Program-made: the position numbers and the translations under genes | Notes under the pieces: model-generated | Told to the model about the DNA's origin: nothing | The model's database searches: none | Seen by the model: the letters and a program-made list of their open reading frames with translations, nothing else | Shown: positions 43,531 through 55,420 of the stretch, piece by piece | How positions within the stretch are numbered: position 1 is the first letter of the stretch | How the letters are laid out: the number at the start of each line of letters is the position of its first letter | NCBI RefSeq assembly: GCF_031143425.1 | Contig: NC_090440.1 | Span: 1,270,489,123 to 1,270,553,122, forward strand | DNA length: 64,000 bases | Source of the DNA: Pleurodeles waltl | Lineage: Eukaryota; Chordata; Amphibia; Caudata; Salamandridae | Direction of reading: 5' to 3'

Positions 43531-45182
43531 TATATTTGTACAATAAATACACATGCAAATAAAAAATACATTCCTTGTCTACTCATGCCCTCAGTACCAC
43601 TACATCACCAGTTTCTCCCCAATCCCACACTATCTCAAACCTCACATGCTCGCACATCACTCTGCCACACCACCTATCTTCACAATCAAATCCATCTTTA
43701 CAGAGTTCTTGATCTTGTTGAAGCAGTCTCTGTGATAAACATAAATGCAGCACTCATTCCATGCTCACTCAACCGACCACACCAATTAAAGTAACGTGCA
43801 CCCCACAGCTCTCCAACCTAAGCTCATCAACCATAGCCTAATGAACCACAAGTCTCAATATGTATGACCCACCACATCCAAGTCCATGTCAATATACCTT
43901 CATAAAGAGTGCTAAATCTTACACAACTGCACCAAACTCTAATCACAACATATACCACAGATAACCACCATAATTAGAAACAGCAACACCTTGTGTTAAA
44001 AAGGATCTTGTCCATTTCCATGACTCTATCATGAATAGCAGCAATCATGTACGACTCCTCCAGTCTGAGAAAATACAATGAACTGTGATCTGTATCATTA
44101 GACACATACTTGACTACCCATACTCATGCAGATTATTCACATGTCAATTAATCAATCAATTAATCAAATAATCATGCGAACTCCACCTACCCAGTACATG
44201 GATGGTAGACCTATCTGGTAAGTTATAATAGAGCCCTCATTTCAGAACACAGTAGAAGGTAACTCTTCACAAGAAAATCAAGTTCAAGGGCAATAAGCCT
44301 ACACTTGCATGGAACTGATAAATCCATCATCTGAGTGCTTGAAGAAGAGAAATAAGTGATGAACAATATGAAGAGTCTTAAAAAAGCCATCAAAATCTTG
44401 AGAAAGGTAAATTGTTAATATAATGAATATGCACTCAATAGCAACATTTGCAAGGAGTTATTAGACTGACACCGACCAGGGCAACACAATTTCACCTTCA
44501 CTTTACAAATATAGCTATCAACAGACTATCAACTGTACCTCTAACACTAAGCTTAGTTTTAGAACATTCTCATGATGGAAACCAGCAAATTACATACCAC
44601 CTGACCACTCACATGAGGAATTGGCAAACATCTAGAAAAGTGAAGGATTTCCCATATGAAAAGAAGCCATATAAACACATAGGGGTAGGTTTGCAAACTA
44701 TTTGTGTTGGTATAGTGTCACAAAAGTAACGCAAACCAGCACAAAATGATTTTTTGTTGTTTACTTTCTAGCACAAGACTTGTTTGCATTGGAAAGTTGC
44801 CTAAAAGTTATGCAAAGCAGTAGGAAGAAGTAGTTTGTGTAATTTAGCATCAAAGGGGTGTTACATGAGCCATTCCATGCAACTACCTATGCATTTGAGG
44901 CAAAACCCTATCTCCTAACAATAGTAGACACGGCTTTGCGCTAATAATGAACACTACTTAAAAGCAGGCGTTACAAGGAGAAATGTTTTCATTCCTCCGT
45001 TCATTTCTGACTTTGCATGTGCTGCACTGGACAGCACACACACAAAGTAGGATTTAAAAAAAACTGTTCTAGGTAGTATTCTGTACTTGAAGGGAACCCT
45101 TGCAGTGCAAAACCTATGCTAAACTCACACACCCTTGCAGTACAAAGCAAAGGAGTGTGCATGGCGCTCAGCAGTAAAATTA
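43531..45182. other. No recognisable gene
   Basis: Low-complexity C/A-rich then ordinary sequence. The segment 44675-45060 has blocks like those of the short MITEs (GCAAA-rich, TAGGGGTAGGTTTGCAAAC start), but a second end is not clear. Confidence 0.4.
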
Positions 45183-46696
45183 AAAAACAACAGATGATGG
45201 ACAGAATTCAGAACAAATCAAACATTCACCCCAGTCACAGATCTGGGTTTAATCCATCCATTTTTTTGCTTGCCATGCCATTCCAGTTTGAAAACAGACA
45301 CATGCAAACCAGTTTTTACCCTGTTTTCCCAGAGAACAGTCCAGCCAGAACTGCCAAGCAAGGTCCTCCCTGGACCAACAACAAGCATGCTTTGTCCAGT
45401 TTCAGGGTAGTCAGTTTTCATCAGCCAGGATAGTTTGAATTTGGTGGCATAGCAAGCACGGGACCCACGTCTCGGCATGCCCTTCTCACTTGGGACAACA
45501 AATGCAAAAATCAACAGATGATGGATGGAATGCAGAGCAAATCATACATTCAACCCCAGTCACAGACCTGGGTTTAATCCATCAGTTTTTTTTTGCTTGC
45601 CATGCCCTTCCAGTTTGAACCAAGACATATACAAATCAGTCTCGACCCTGTTCCACATTGGAACAGTCCAGCCCAAACTGCCATGCCAGGTCCTCCCTTG
45701 ACCCAAAACAAGCATCCTGTGACCGGTTTTAGGGTATCACCCTTCATCAGCCAGGCTATATGAATCTGGTAGCATAGCAAGCATGGAACCCATGTCTGGC
45801 CATACCGGTTCCTCTTGGGGCAACAAATCGAAAACAACATATGATGGACAGAATGCAGAGCAAATCAAACATTCACCCCCAGTCATAGATTTGTGTTTAA
45901 CCCAACAGGTTTTTTTTTGCCATGCCATTCCAGTTTGACCCCAGCTGTATACAAAACAGTCTTGATCCTGTTGCTCATGGCAACAGTCCAACCCAAACTG
46001 TCAGGCCAGGTCCTATCTGGACTGAAAACAAGCATCATGTGACCCGTTTTAGGGTATCACTCTTCATCAGTCCGACTAGCTTGAATCGGCTGGCATAGCA
46101 AGCACAAGGCCCACGTCTGGGCATACCCTTCCCACTTGGGGTAACAAAAGCAAAAACAACAGATGATGGACGGAATGTAGAGCAAATCAAACATTCATCC
46201 CCAGTCACAGATCTAAGTTCAAACCATCACTTTGCTTGCTTGCTGTGCCATGCTATTCCAGTTTGAAGCAAGCCATATGCAAATCAGTCTTGACCCTGTT
46301 CCCCATTGGAACAGTCCAGCCCACACTGGCAGGCCAGGTCCTCCCTGGATCAAAAACAAGCATCCTGGAACCGGTTTCAGAGTATCTCCCTTCATCACCC
46401 AGACTAGCTTGAAACTGGTGGCATAGCAGGCACGGGACCCACTTCTGGGCATACCCTTCCCCCTTGCGGCAACAAATGCAAAAACAACAGCTGATGGACA
46501 GAATGCAAAGCAAGTCAAACATTCAGCCCCACTCACCAATCTGGGTTTAATCCATCAGTTTTTTTTCTTGCCATGCCATTCCAGTTTGAAGCCAGATCTA
46601 TACAAATCAGTCTTGACCCTGTTCCCCACTGGAACAGTCCAGCCTGAACTGCCAGGCCATGTACTTTCTGGACCGAAAACAAGCATCCTTTAAACG

Positions 46697-46721
46697 GTTT
46701 CAGGGTATCACCCTTCATCAG
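46697..46721 (-). ncRNA. Best-preserved hammerhead core in the array
   Basis: On the minus strand this unit keeps both invariant blocks, CTGATGA (46721-46715) and GAAAC (46701-46697), and a complete 5-bp stem II. Its helix III and cleavage triplet are altered (the G of the C-G pair is T), so self-cleavage is doubtful. In the other units at least one core base is changed. Confidence 0.6.
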
Positions 46722-47567
46722 CTAAGCTAGCTTGAATCTGGTGGCATAGCATGCACAAGACCTATGTCTGGGTAATCGCTTCCCTTTTGGAGCAACAAAT
46801 TTTGAAAAAAAACTGAAAATTGAGAGAATGCAGAGCAAATCAAACATTCACCCCCAGTCACAGATCTGGACTTAATCCATCAATTGTTTTGCTTGCCATG
46901 CTACTCCAGTTTGACCCCAGCCGTATGCAAATCAGTCTTGTCTCTGCTCCTCATGGGAACAGTCCAGCGAAACAGTAAGGCCAGGTTCTACCTGGACTAA
47001 AAACAAGCATCCTGGAACCGGTTTAAGAGTATCACCCATCATCAGCCAGACAAACTTGAATGTGGTGGCATAGCAAGCACAGGACCCACGTCTGGGCATA
47101 CCCTTCCCACTTGGGGCAACAAATGCAAAAACAACAGATGATGGATGGAATGCAGTGCAAGTAAACATTCACCCCAAGTCACATATCTGGGTTTAATCCA
47201 TCAGTTGTTTTGGTTGCCTAGCCATGCCATTCCAGTTTGAAACAAGCCATATGCAAATCAGTCTTGACCCTGTTCCCAATTGGAACTGCTCAGCCCAAAT
47301 TGCCAGGCCAGGTTCTCCCTGGACCAAAAACAAGCATCCTGTGACCAGTTTCAGGGTATCACTCTTCATCAACTAGGCTAGTTTGTATCTGGTGGCATGG
47401 CGAGCACAAGACCCACGCCTGGGCATACCCTTTGCTCTTGGGGCAACAAATCCAAAAACAACAGATGATGGATGGAATACAGAGCAAATCAAACATTCAC
47501 CCCCAGATCTGGGTTTAATCTATCAGATTTTTTTTGCTTGCCATGCCATTCCAGTTTGAAGCCAGCC

Positions 47568-47577
47568 ATATGCAAAT
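47568..47577 (+). promoter_or_regulatory. Octamer motif ATGCAAAT, repeated in most satellite units
   Basis: ATGCAAAT within ATATGCAAATCA occurs in most units (for example 46277, 47249, 47569, 48217 and 48859). It is the octamer used as the distal element of vertebrate snRNA-type promoters. Newt satellite 2 transcription is reported to use an snRNA-like promoter, so this is a likely relic or functional enhancer element. Confidence 0.5.
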
Positions 47578-48868
47578 CAATCTTGACCCTGTTCCCCATA
47601 GGAGCAGTCCAGCCCGAACTGCAAGCCAGGTACTTTCTGAACCAAAAACAAGCATCCTGGGAACGGTTTCAGAGAATAACCCTTCATTAGCCACGCTAGC
47701 TTGAATCTGGTGGCATAGCGAGCACAAGACCCACGCCTGGGAATACCCTTTACTCTTGGGGCAACAAATGCAAAAACAACAGATGATGGATGGAATACAG
47801 AGCAAATCAAACATTCACCCCCAGTCACAGATCCAGGTTTAATCCAACAATGTTGTGCTTGCCATGCCATTCCAGTTTGACCCCAGCCCTATATAAAACA
47901 GTCTTGACCCTGTTTCCCAAGGCAACAGTTCAACCCAAACTGCCAGGCCAGGTTCTCCCTGGTCCAAAAATAAGCATCCTCTGATCAGTTTCAGGGTATC
48001 ACCCTTCATAAGCCAAACTATCTTGAATCTGGTGGCATAGCAAGCACGGCACCCATGTCTGGGCATACCCTTCCCACTTGGGGCAACAGATGCAAAAAAC
48101 AACAGATGATAGACAGAATGCAGAGCAAATCAAACATTCACCCCCAGTCACAGATCTGGGTTGAATCCATCAGTTTCTTTTGGCTTGCCATGCCATTCCA
48201 GTTTGAAGCGAGCCATATGCAAATCAATCTTGACCCTGTTCCCCAATGGAACAATCCAGCCCAAACTGCAGGTCAGGTTGTCCCTGGCCAAAATCAAACA
48301 TCCTGTGCCCGGTATCCAGGTATCACCCTTCATTAGCCAGGGTAGCTTGACTCTGGTGGCATGGCAAGCACGGGACCTACGTCTGGGCATACTCTTTCCT
48401 CTTGGAATAACAAAAGCAAAAACAACAGATGATGGATGGAATTCAGAGAAAATCAAACATTTACCCCCAATCAAAGTTCGGGGATTAATCCATCAGTATT
48501 TTTGTTTGCCATGTCATTCCAATTTGGAACTAGCCATATGCAAGGGAGTCTTGACCGCATTTCTCATAGAAACAATCCAGGCCAAACTGCCAGGCCAGGT
48601 TCTTCCTAGAATAAAACCAAGCATTCTAGCACTGGTTTCAGAATGTAACCCTTCATTAGTCAAAATAGTTTGAACCTGGTGGCATAGCAAGCACGGGACC
48701 CACGTCTAGGGATACCCTTCCCACTTGGGGCGACAAATGCTAAAATAACAGATGATGGACGGAATGCAGAACAAATCAAACATTCACGCCAGTCACAGAT
48801 CTGGGTTTAATCCATCAGTTTTTTGCTTATCATGCCATTCCATTTTGAACCTAGCCATATGCAAATCC

Positions 48869-49435
48869 CACAATATATTTCTTTATTTGAGGAATGGTGT
48901 GTGTGTGGGACAACCCTCCCTGTACTGAACACGGCCCCAGGGACCCCATCCACTGGGACCTGCAGTCCGCAGTAAAGGGGACAGCCCTGGAGATGCATCC
49001 CCCAGGACCGGGCATCATCACCAAATGGGAGGGGGCATGCAACTCCTCTTGCTGAACCTCTCAATGCCTTGGGATAGCATCCCCCAGGCAAAGGCCAGGT
49101 CTACTGTTGAAACCTTGGGAGCCCACCCCTGGGGCCTGGCATCATTTTCAAAGGCCAGGGGGCATGCAACCTCCTCCGCAAGGCAATCACTGCCTCAGGG
49201 ACACAATCCCACAGATCATGGCATCATTATCAAACAGGAGGGGGCTCCCTGAGCCTCTTGTGTGCCCTAAGGCCTCATAAGGTCCCAGAGATCCCATTCC
49301 ACATGTTACGGCTCTACTGCAGTGTCCTGTGTAGCACACCATTTCCCTGAGGGAGTTTTAAAAATGCTTCGGCCGAGTGGGAACAGGCATTTGTTTTCTC
49401 AGCTGGCACTCTTGCTGGGGGAGAAAATCATGACC
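48869..49435. other. GC-richer stretch with imperfect ~110-125-bp repeats
   Basis: Three diverged blocks share GGCATCAT-x-TCA-x-AAA and GGAGGGGGCATGCAAC-like sequence, at about 49010, 49137 and 49210. There is no convincing ORF. Confidence 0.45.
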
Positions 49436-49676
49436 TTATTCACAAAGGTAAACTTTACATTTTTATGTAAGTTTACAATTTGTTTGTTGTCACAAAGGGA
49501 TTTACAAGTGGTATCTTAACAAGTGGGGAGTTTCCCCACTTAAAAATATAGGACAGCCCTAACTTTTTATGTGCGGAGACTCCACACTTGTAAGGATACT
49601 ACTGATAAATCTCTTTGTGAATAGCAAACAATCATAAACGTATGCAAAAGTATAAATTTACCTTTGTGAATTTGCC
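49436..49676. mobile_element. Fold-back MITE (~240 bp)
   Basis: The left arm (ATTCACAAAGGTAAACTTTA, then TCACAAAGGGATTTACAAGT) is inverted in the right arm (ACTTGTAAGG, AAATCTCTTTGTGAATAG, TAAATTTACCTTTGTGAATT), with GGGGAGTTTCCCC near the centre. The arms span most of the element. No coding capacity. Confidence 0.75.
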
Positions 49677-50470
49677 CTTCAGATCATTCCCTCCCAGCAG
49701 GAGCACAGGGAAAAAGACACCTCCTTCTGCTGAGTTAGGGGCAATACAGCTTCTACTTTACTGAGGATGGGTACATGCGGGGAGCCAGCAGGGCACAGGG
49801 TCCCTGAGGCTCACTCTGTGGCCCCAATGTTTGCCTCGGTGCCAGAGGTAACTAATAGGGCAGCTACATTAGGCCCATAGGCCAAGAGGTTTGTTGAGGA
49901 TGCTGCACACCCACCTCCCCATAAAAAAGAGAATGGTCCTAGGAGATGGGGTCCTCAGCCAGTATACGTTCTGGGAGGGACTGACACACCTGTCCCAAAT
50001 AATTATAAAGAAAGGGTGTTCCAGGTGGGCACCAGGTCCCAAAAACGAATAACAAATGAGTGGCAGGAGCTGCTTCATTATTCACATCTCCTTGAAGTAG
50101 CACCCTTATTAACAATTTTTATAATAAGCATTATTATTAAATTGCAAGGCTCCCATCACCTTTTGTGTGTTTGGGATAATCTACTGGCTACATGGGCTGC
50201 AGGCATGGGTGCACCCCTTTTCCTGCCTGCCCTCCTGCTGCAGCATACAGAAGAAGCTTGCAACACTCTTCCTCGCACAGCAATACTCTGTTGTTCTCTT
50301 CCAAAAGATATTGTGCCAGAATACCATGGACTACATATTGTTTGACAAAAATATGGTGTCCCAGATATTATTCAGAAACATATCACCCCATTTCTGTATC
50401 TGGAAAAATATTTTTGTAAAAAATATTTTAGACACAATTTTTATGCCAGAGAATATTTTCTTAATGGCAT
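49677..50470. other. No recognisable gene
   Basis: Overlapping short frames at 50016-50475 show no family signature. 50390-50455 has repeated AATATTTTT-like tracts. Confidence 0.4.
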
Positions 50471-50472
50471 CA

Positions 50473-51085
50473 TGACAGAGAGGCTCTTGTTATGAGTCTG
50501 GTGATCCTGGGACTGCCAGACTTGTGGTGTCGGTCATACTGCCACCAAAGCAGCGGTCCGCCCTCCACATTATGACAGTGGCAGAGCTGCCACAGTCCGA
50601 CTGCTGGCACCGCCAGGTTGCCACCGGTCAACAGCCTGGCAGTGCCTGTGGTCTTTATCAGCCAGGGCAATGCTGCAAGCAGCGCTGCCCTGGGGATTAC
50701 AAGTTCCCTCTTCACTGGCTGTTGCATGGCGGTTTGACTGCCATGCAAAGGCTGGCAGAGATGGAGTGTTGGGGGCCCCGTGGGGGCCCCTGCTCTGCCC
50801 GTGCACTTGGCATGAGCAGTGCAGTGGTCCCCATGGATAGCCTGTCGCACTTTTCACTGCCTGAATTACAGGCAGTGAAAAGCGCGACAGGTGCTGTCAC
50901 ACCCGATGCACTGCAACTTTGCTGCCAGCTCAATTATGAGCCAACGTCAATGTTGTGGCCTGTTTCCTGCTGGGCCAGCAGGAAACCCGTATTAGGGCCA
51001 GCAAGCGGAAAACCCAAGTGGCGGTTTTCCTGCCCAAAGAGTCCACCGCCCGCCAAACTCATAATGAGGGTCAAAATGTTTCCAC
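50473..51085. mobile_element. Hairpin-chain MITE, decayed copy
   Basis: Same architecture as 1846-2474 with eroded stems. Recognisable are TTTCACTGCCTG...CAGGCAGTGAAAA (50849-50881), GGGGGCCCCGTGGGGGCCCC (50770-50789), TGTTTCCTGCTGGGCCAGCA...AGGAAA and TGGCGGTTTGACTGCCA. Ends are GTTATGAGTCTGGTGAT and CCGCCAAACTCATAAT. The shared order of stems (GCGACAGGTGCTGT next to the TTTCACTG stem) shows common descent with the perfect copy. Confidence 0.65.
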
Positions 51086-51488
51086 TTGCCACCCGACCCA
51101 TAGCATTCCATCTGCCACTAATCACCTGCTTCCAGCAAAGTGGTGAATGGGAGCAGTAAGAGGCCCATTATTGGTTTGATATCCTGATGAGGCCCTTCAT
51201 TTTCAGAACCACATATGATTCCTCAGTCTTAGTCAATAACATATAATGCTCCTTACTTGGTGCAGTGATGCTGGCACACATTGGAAATTGCAGTCCCTGG
51301 GATCCCAGAACAACATAACAGTCTACTTGTAATGAGACCCTTAGGGCCATACTTACAAAAGTGTCATGAAACACAGTGCAGCAGACAAAAATGCTGCATT
51401 GCATGACAGAAAGAGAGCAGGAAAGCATCATATCTACAGAAATATAGCACTCTTCTTCCCTCTACCCAGCCCAAGTGCATAATTTTAC

Positions 51489-51796
51489 TGCAGAAAGAAC
51501 AGATGATGGGCAGAATGCTGAACAATGCAAACGGTCACCCCGAGGCACAAAACAAGAATTCTATGACTGGTTTCAGGGTATCACCCGTCATCATCTAAAC
51601 TAGCTTAAATTCAGTGGTGCAGTGAGCACGGGACCCATGTCTGGGCATACCCTTCCCACTTGGGGCAACAATACAAAAAGAACAGATGATGGACAGAATG
51701 CTGAACTCAGTATTGACCCTGTTCCCCATGGGAACAGTCCAGCCCAAACTGCCAGGCCAGGTCCCCCCTGGACCAAAAACAAGCATCCTGGGATGA
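51489..51796 (-). repeat. Two truncated satellite units outside the main array
   Basis: Pieces of the ~325-bp satellite (AACAGATGATGG at 51499 and 51680; CCACTTGGGGCAACAA; CAAACTGCCAGGCCAGGTCC) with internal deletions. They are head-to-tail, like the array, and lie 2.6 kb from it. Confidence 0.8.
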
Positions 51797-51902
51797 AACA
51801 TATTGATGTTTTGGCACTTCTGAAACCCACCACAAGGACTATGGGGGCAGGGTATCTGAACCCTTGCCCTTATAGCTTTTTAAAAATACATTGTTAGGAC
51901 AG

Positions 51903-52155
51903 GGGACCAAGGGGCAGATTACGAGTTTGGTGGTCCCTTGACTGTCATGCTGGTGGTGGCGTACGAACTGCCAACAGTCTGGCGGAGTGGACCACCATAT
52001 AATGAGATTGACAGCATAGGAAATATGAGACCACCAGCAATCCACTGCCACCATCAGGCAGCACAGACCACCGCGGTCATCTGGATTGAAAAACAGGCCA
52101 ATGGGGACCATGTTTCCGCTGGACCTATTACGAATTTGCATATTGCCAATGTGAC
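51903..52155. mobile_element. Hairpin-type MITE fragment
   Basis: Begins GGGGCAGATTACGAGTTTGG, the terminal style of the Harbinger-related MITEs here, and contains GGCGG- and CCACCA-rich short inverted segments. The right boundary is uncertain. Confidence 0.5.
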
Positions 52156-52195
52156 CACCATGGAGCACCAGGCGGAAATGAGCAGTATAAATTGA

Positions 52196-54402
52196 GTTAT
52201 TGGTAAGGGCAGGTATGTACCTACACTTAGGAATAGGCCACTAACCTCCACTTAGGTCCAGTTAGGTCTCAGTAAATTAAACCTAGCTCAACCCTTGGTA
52301 GCTTGGCAATGAGCTTAACTTAGGAGACAAAACGTAAAGCATTCAAATATCACAAAACAGTAATTAAATAAAAAAAGGAAATGGTTTAAAAATCCAAAAC
52401 CAGTTAATAAAAATAGATTAAGTTTGTATCTTTAAAATGACACCAAAACGAATAAAATCAGATAAGGGGAACCGGAGATATGAATTTTTAAAGAATTAAT
52501 GCTTTCTAGCGCATAGAAGCAACTAGCGCTCAAAGGGTTAAAAAAGGTCACACTGGAAAGGAACAAAGGGCCTTATGTACGAACACATTTTTCCATAGAT
52601 ATAGAATGGGTAAACACCTTTCATTCACCTGGCCCTAAAGTCCAGAGTTCAGGCCACCCACGAATTAACACTGTCACACTTACTTTCAGAAGTGTTTGAT
52701 TCAGGAAAGTGGTCCACACCACCAGCCAAGGGTTCAGAGGCTCCGGTGTGCCTCTTGGGGCTTGTGACTACAACTCCCACAATGCACCTTTTCAACTTAT
52801 GGAGTTGCTCCAAACGTTTCCAAAGTTCTGGATCCTCTTCCAGAGGTCCTTTTTGTGTCCTTGAAGAGCCCACAACTTGATCTAAGGTTTCAGAAGCTCT
52901 GAGTTGCTCCTTGGGAGTTGGGACTACAATTCCCAGAATGCACCTGGTCAGAATCCTCAAATGGCCACTGGACGATGGTCAGCTGGGCTCTGCTTGCAGG
53001 ACTTGATGCAGGGGACCCTGGGCAGCTCCTTTGTACCTGTAGCAAACAGGGAGTCCCTTCTTGAAGCAGTAGAAGACAGGTAAAGTCCTTTTAGTGGTGA
53101 AGCCCAAGAGTGCAGGTGGTGCAGTCCTCCAGAGTGCAGTGTCCAGGTGCAGGTCAGGGGTCCAGCAGGGCAGTCCTTCTTCTCCTGTAGTTCTTTCTTG
53201 CAGGAATCTGACAGGGCTCTGAGGTGTGGGTGCAGGTCTGCCAGTTTTATCCCTGCTCCTTAGTGAAAAACAGGGGGTCCTGGTTCTCAAATCAGGTGCA
53301 GGGACCTTCCCCCTGTGATGACCACTTCCTGGGAAGTGTGGCAAAAATCAGTCCCAGGGAGCAACATTCCTCAAAAATCCATCATGGCTGAAAGTGATTT
53401 TTGGAGGTTACATCTGGCTGTGCCTAAAAATCCTAAACACACCCCTCTCACTCCCTCCCCTAATCTAATTAAGGGGGCACCTAATTGTCTGGGTTTGCAG
53501 GATGTGAGGGTGTTGCTGGGTTGCTCCAAATGTCCTTCTCTGCCTTTGAAGACCAGTTTGGCAGCCCTCCCACTTCCTGCTTTACCATCTGCTGAGGGGA
53601 GATCTCCTCCCCCAGGCACATCTCTTTGTGTGGAGTCAGGCCACTTCACACCTCATCAAGGCTGCCTGGCCAGGCTGCCAGAGGCTGTCCAATCAGAGCA
53701 CAGCAGCAAAAACACTGCAGGGCTGAAGTTGGCAACTTTTCAGGTACAGTTTAAAACACTTTACCTGAACAAGTTATAATAAATCCAACAACTGGAAGTT
53801 GTGGGATTTATTATAACAATTAATTTGATACCAAACTTCAGCTATCTGTTACTTCAGGGGACTTTTAAAATTTAAATAAAGTCTCTCCATTCTAGCCTAT
53901 GGAGGCCATTCACTACAATGAGGGAAAAACGAATTTGGCTGTTTTACCTCTCCAGGGATTATAAAGCTATTATTATAAGGTCCCTGCTTATAGTTACATG
54001 GCACCCAGCCCTAGGGGCACATAGGACACACCTAAGGGGTGACATATGTAAAAATAAGGTTGTTTAAGACTTTGGAACTACTTTTAATTCCAAAGTCGAA
54101 TTTGCATGTAACTTTAATTTAAAAGCAGCCAGCAAGGCAGGCCTACCTTTAAAATGTAACTGGGCACCTCAGCAGTGCACCCAGAAGGGCACTACCTATG
54201 CTGGGGTCCCTAAACCTCCATGCCCTACCATGTACTAGGAACTTATAGGTAGGTTGACTTAGCCAATTATAATTAGCCTAATTTGCATACTGATTTTACA
54301 CACAGCACAGGCCCTGGGACTGGTTGGGAGTACCCAGCGCACCATGAGAGTCAGGAAAACACCAGCAAAAAGTGGAAAATGAGGGCAAAAAGTTAGGGGG
54401 CC
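52196..54402 (-). repeat. LTR-like dispersed repeat, reverse copy
   Basis: Its right end (TGAGAGTCAGGAAAACACCA, GGCAAAAAGTTAGGGGG) is the reverse complement of the start of the copy at 23634, and the interior matches throughout (for example 54000-54060 with the CACATGTCACCCCTAAGGTAGG block). It contains duplicated blocks at 52740-52790 and 52895-52945 (GAGTTGCTCC / GGGACTACAATTCCCAGAATGC). No coding capacity. Confidence 0.65.
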
Positions 54403-54505
54403 TATGCAATCAGCCCTGTTCTCTCACACCTGCACACTGCAATACACGAGGGGAGCTGCCATGGAGCCATAGCTCATTTGTCACGCTGCTGCTCCTGCTC
54501 ACTGA

Positions 54506-54661
54506 GGCCCATATTTCTACTTTTTTTGTGCTACATTTGTGCCATTTTTTTATGCATAATCGGCGCAAACTTACAAAATACAATTGTATTTTGGAAGTTT
54601 GCACTGCTTTTGCGTAAAATAATTACGCAAATGTGGCTCTAAAAAAGTATAAATATGGGCC
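54506..54661. mobile_element. 156-bp MITE with TGA target duplication
   Basis: Inverted ends GGCCCATATTTCTACTTTTTT and the reverse complement of AAAAAAGTATAAATATGGGCC, matching at all but one of 21 positions. Flanking TGA occurs at 54503-54505 and 54662-54664. A 3-bp duplication is typical of PIF/Harbinger. Confidence 0.85.
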
Positions 54662-54778
54662 TGAGTACCATAAATACACACACCTGCCTGTATTTTTTTC
54701 ATTTTTATTAAACTTGTGCCAGTAGCAAACACATCCTCGGGGGTGGACACCATGGCCAGCACCTGCACCTATCATTCA

Positions 54779-55420
54779 TGACACACACACTCACATACTG
54801 CAACATGGACACACACACATTCACAAAATGCATACTTCAACCAGCACACACATACACACACTGCACAGCAATAAAACACATATATGCACGGCTACATAAC
54901 TCTCAATTAGGGACACCGAAGGCCACACAACAAACACACAGCAACAACAACACAACTATACAACTAAATTCCACACACTCACACCTATTATTTGCATTAC
55001 AGTTGTGTTCTGCGTTGTGGAAGCAAAGGATTGTGGTGTGTGAAAGGGTGTGTTTCATAGTGTGGTTGTTGGGTGTGTTGAATGTGTGTATGTGTGTCAG
55101 CTGTGTTGTTTTCAAATCTATCCAATGTGGTGTATGGTATTACTGTAGGGACCACTGACAGACACGGGTCTTAGCGCCATTGGAAAACCGCCATGGCGAT
55201 TTTCCAGTTGTAATAGGCTTGTGGTTAGTTGGCAGGCTGGCGGTCCAGGTGATCGATCGTCTCTTTCCTGACGCAATCAGGATTTTGGCTGCCTTTTGGT
55301 TTTGGCAGGGTAACTCGTAAATACAGTGGTTTGTATGATTGCCAAAATGGCGGTCTTTTGGCAGCCACCACCACAGCCGTCTTGCAGTCAGACCACCAAA
55401 CTCGTAATGAGGCCCTACAT
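54779..55420 (-). mobile_element. Terminal fragment of a Harbinger-related element
   Basis: In reverse complement, 55045-55140 matches the copy B leader (CCACATTGGAYA...CTGAYACACATAC), and the outer end reads GGGCCTCATTACGAGTTTGG. 55180-55210 holds a small perfect hairpin (GGAAAACCGCCATGGCGATTTTCC-like). Interior genes are missing. Confidence 0.55.

Larger units (their letters stand above)
45183..48868 (-). repeat. ~325-bp tandem satellite with hammerhead motif (newt satellite 2-like), about 11 units
   Basis: The block AACAGATGATGGA recurs every ~320-328 bp from 45188 to about 48750. Each unit also carries CATTCACCCCCAGTCACAG, ATATGCAAATCAGTCTTGAC, CTGGACCAAAAACAAGCATC and GGTGGCATAGCAAGCACGGG. 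On the minus strand the consensus contains CTGATGA, a stem II AGGGT/ACCCT with loop GAT, GAAAC, a helix III of two pairs with a 2-base loop, and a GTC site followed by a stem I partner (CAGG with CCTG). Newt satellite 2 is known as an ~330-bp, transcribed, dispersed tandem repeat with exactly this kind of short-helix-III hammerhead. Units differ by point changes and small indels, which fits an old array. The array ends abruptly after an octamer at 48868. Confidence 0.88.

Noticed and set aside
45116..48673. ORFs of 60-170 codons in the satellite
   Set aside because: Repeat-derived frames that recur with each unit and break at unit differences; no protein signature.
50524..51159. 211-codon plus-strand ORF
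   Set aside because: Lies entirely within the decayed hairpin-chain MITE, with an overlapping antisense ORF, as expected from palindromic DNA.
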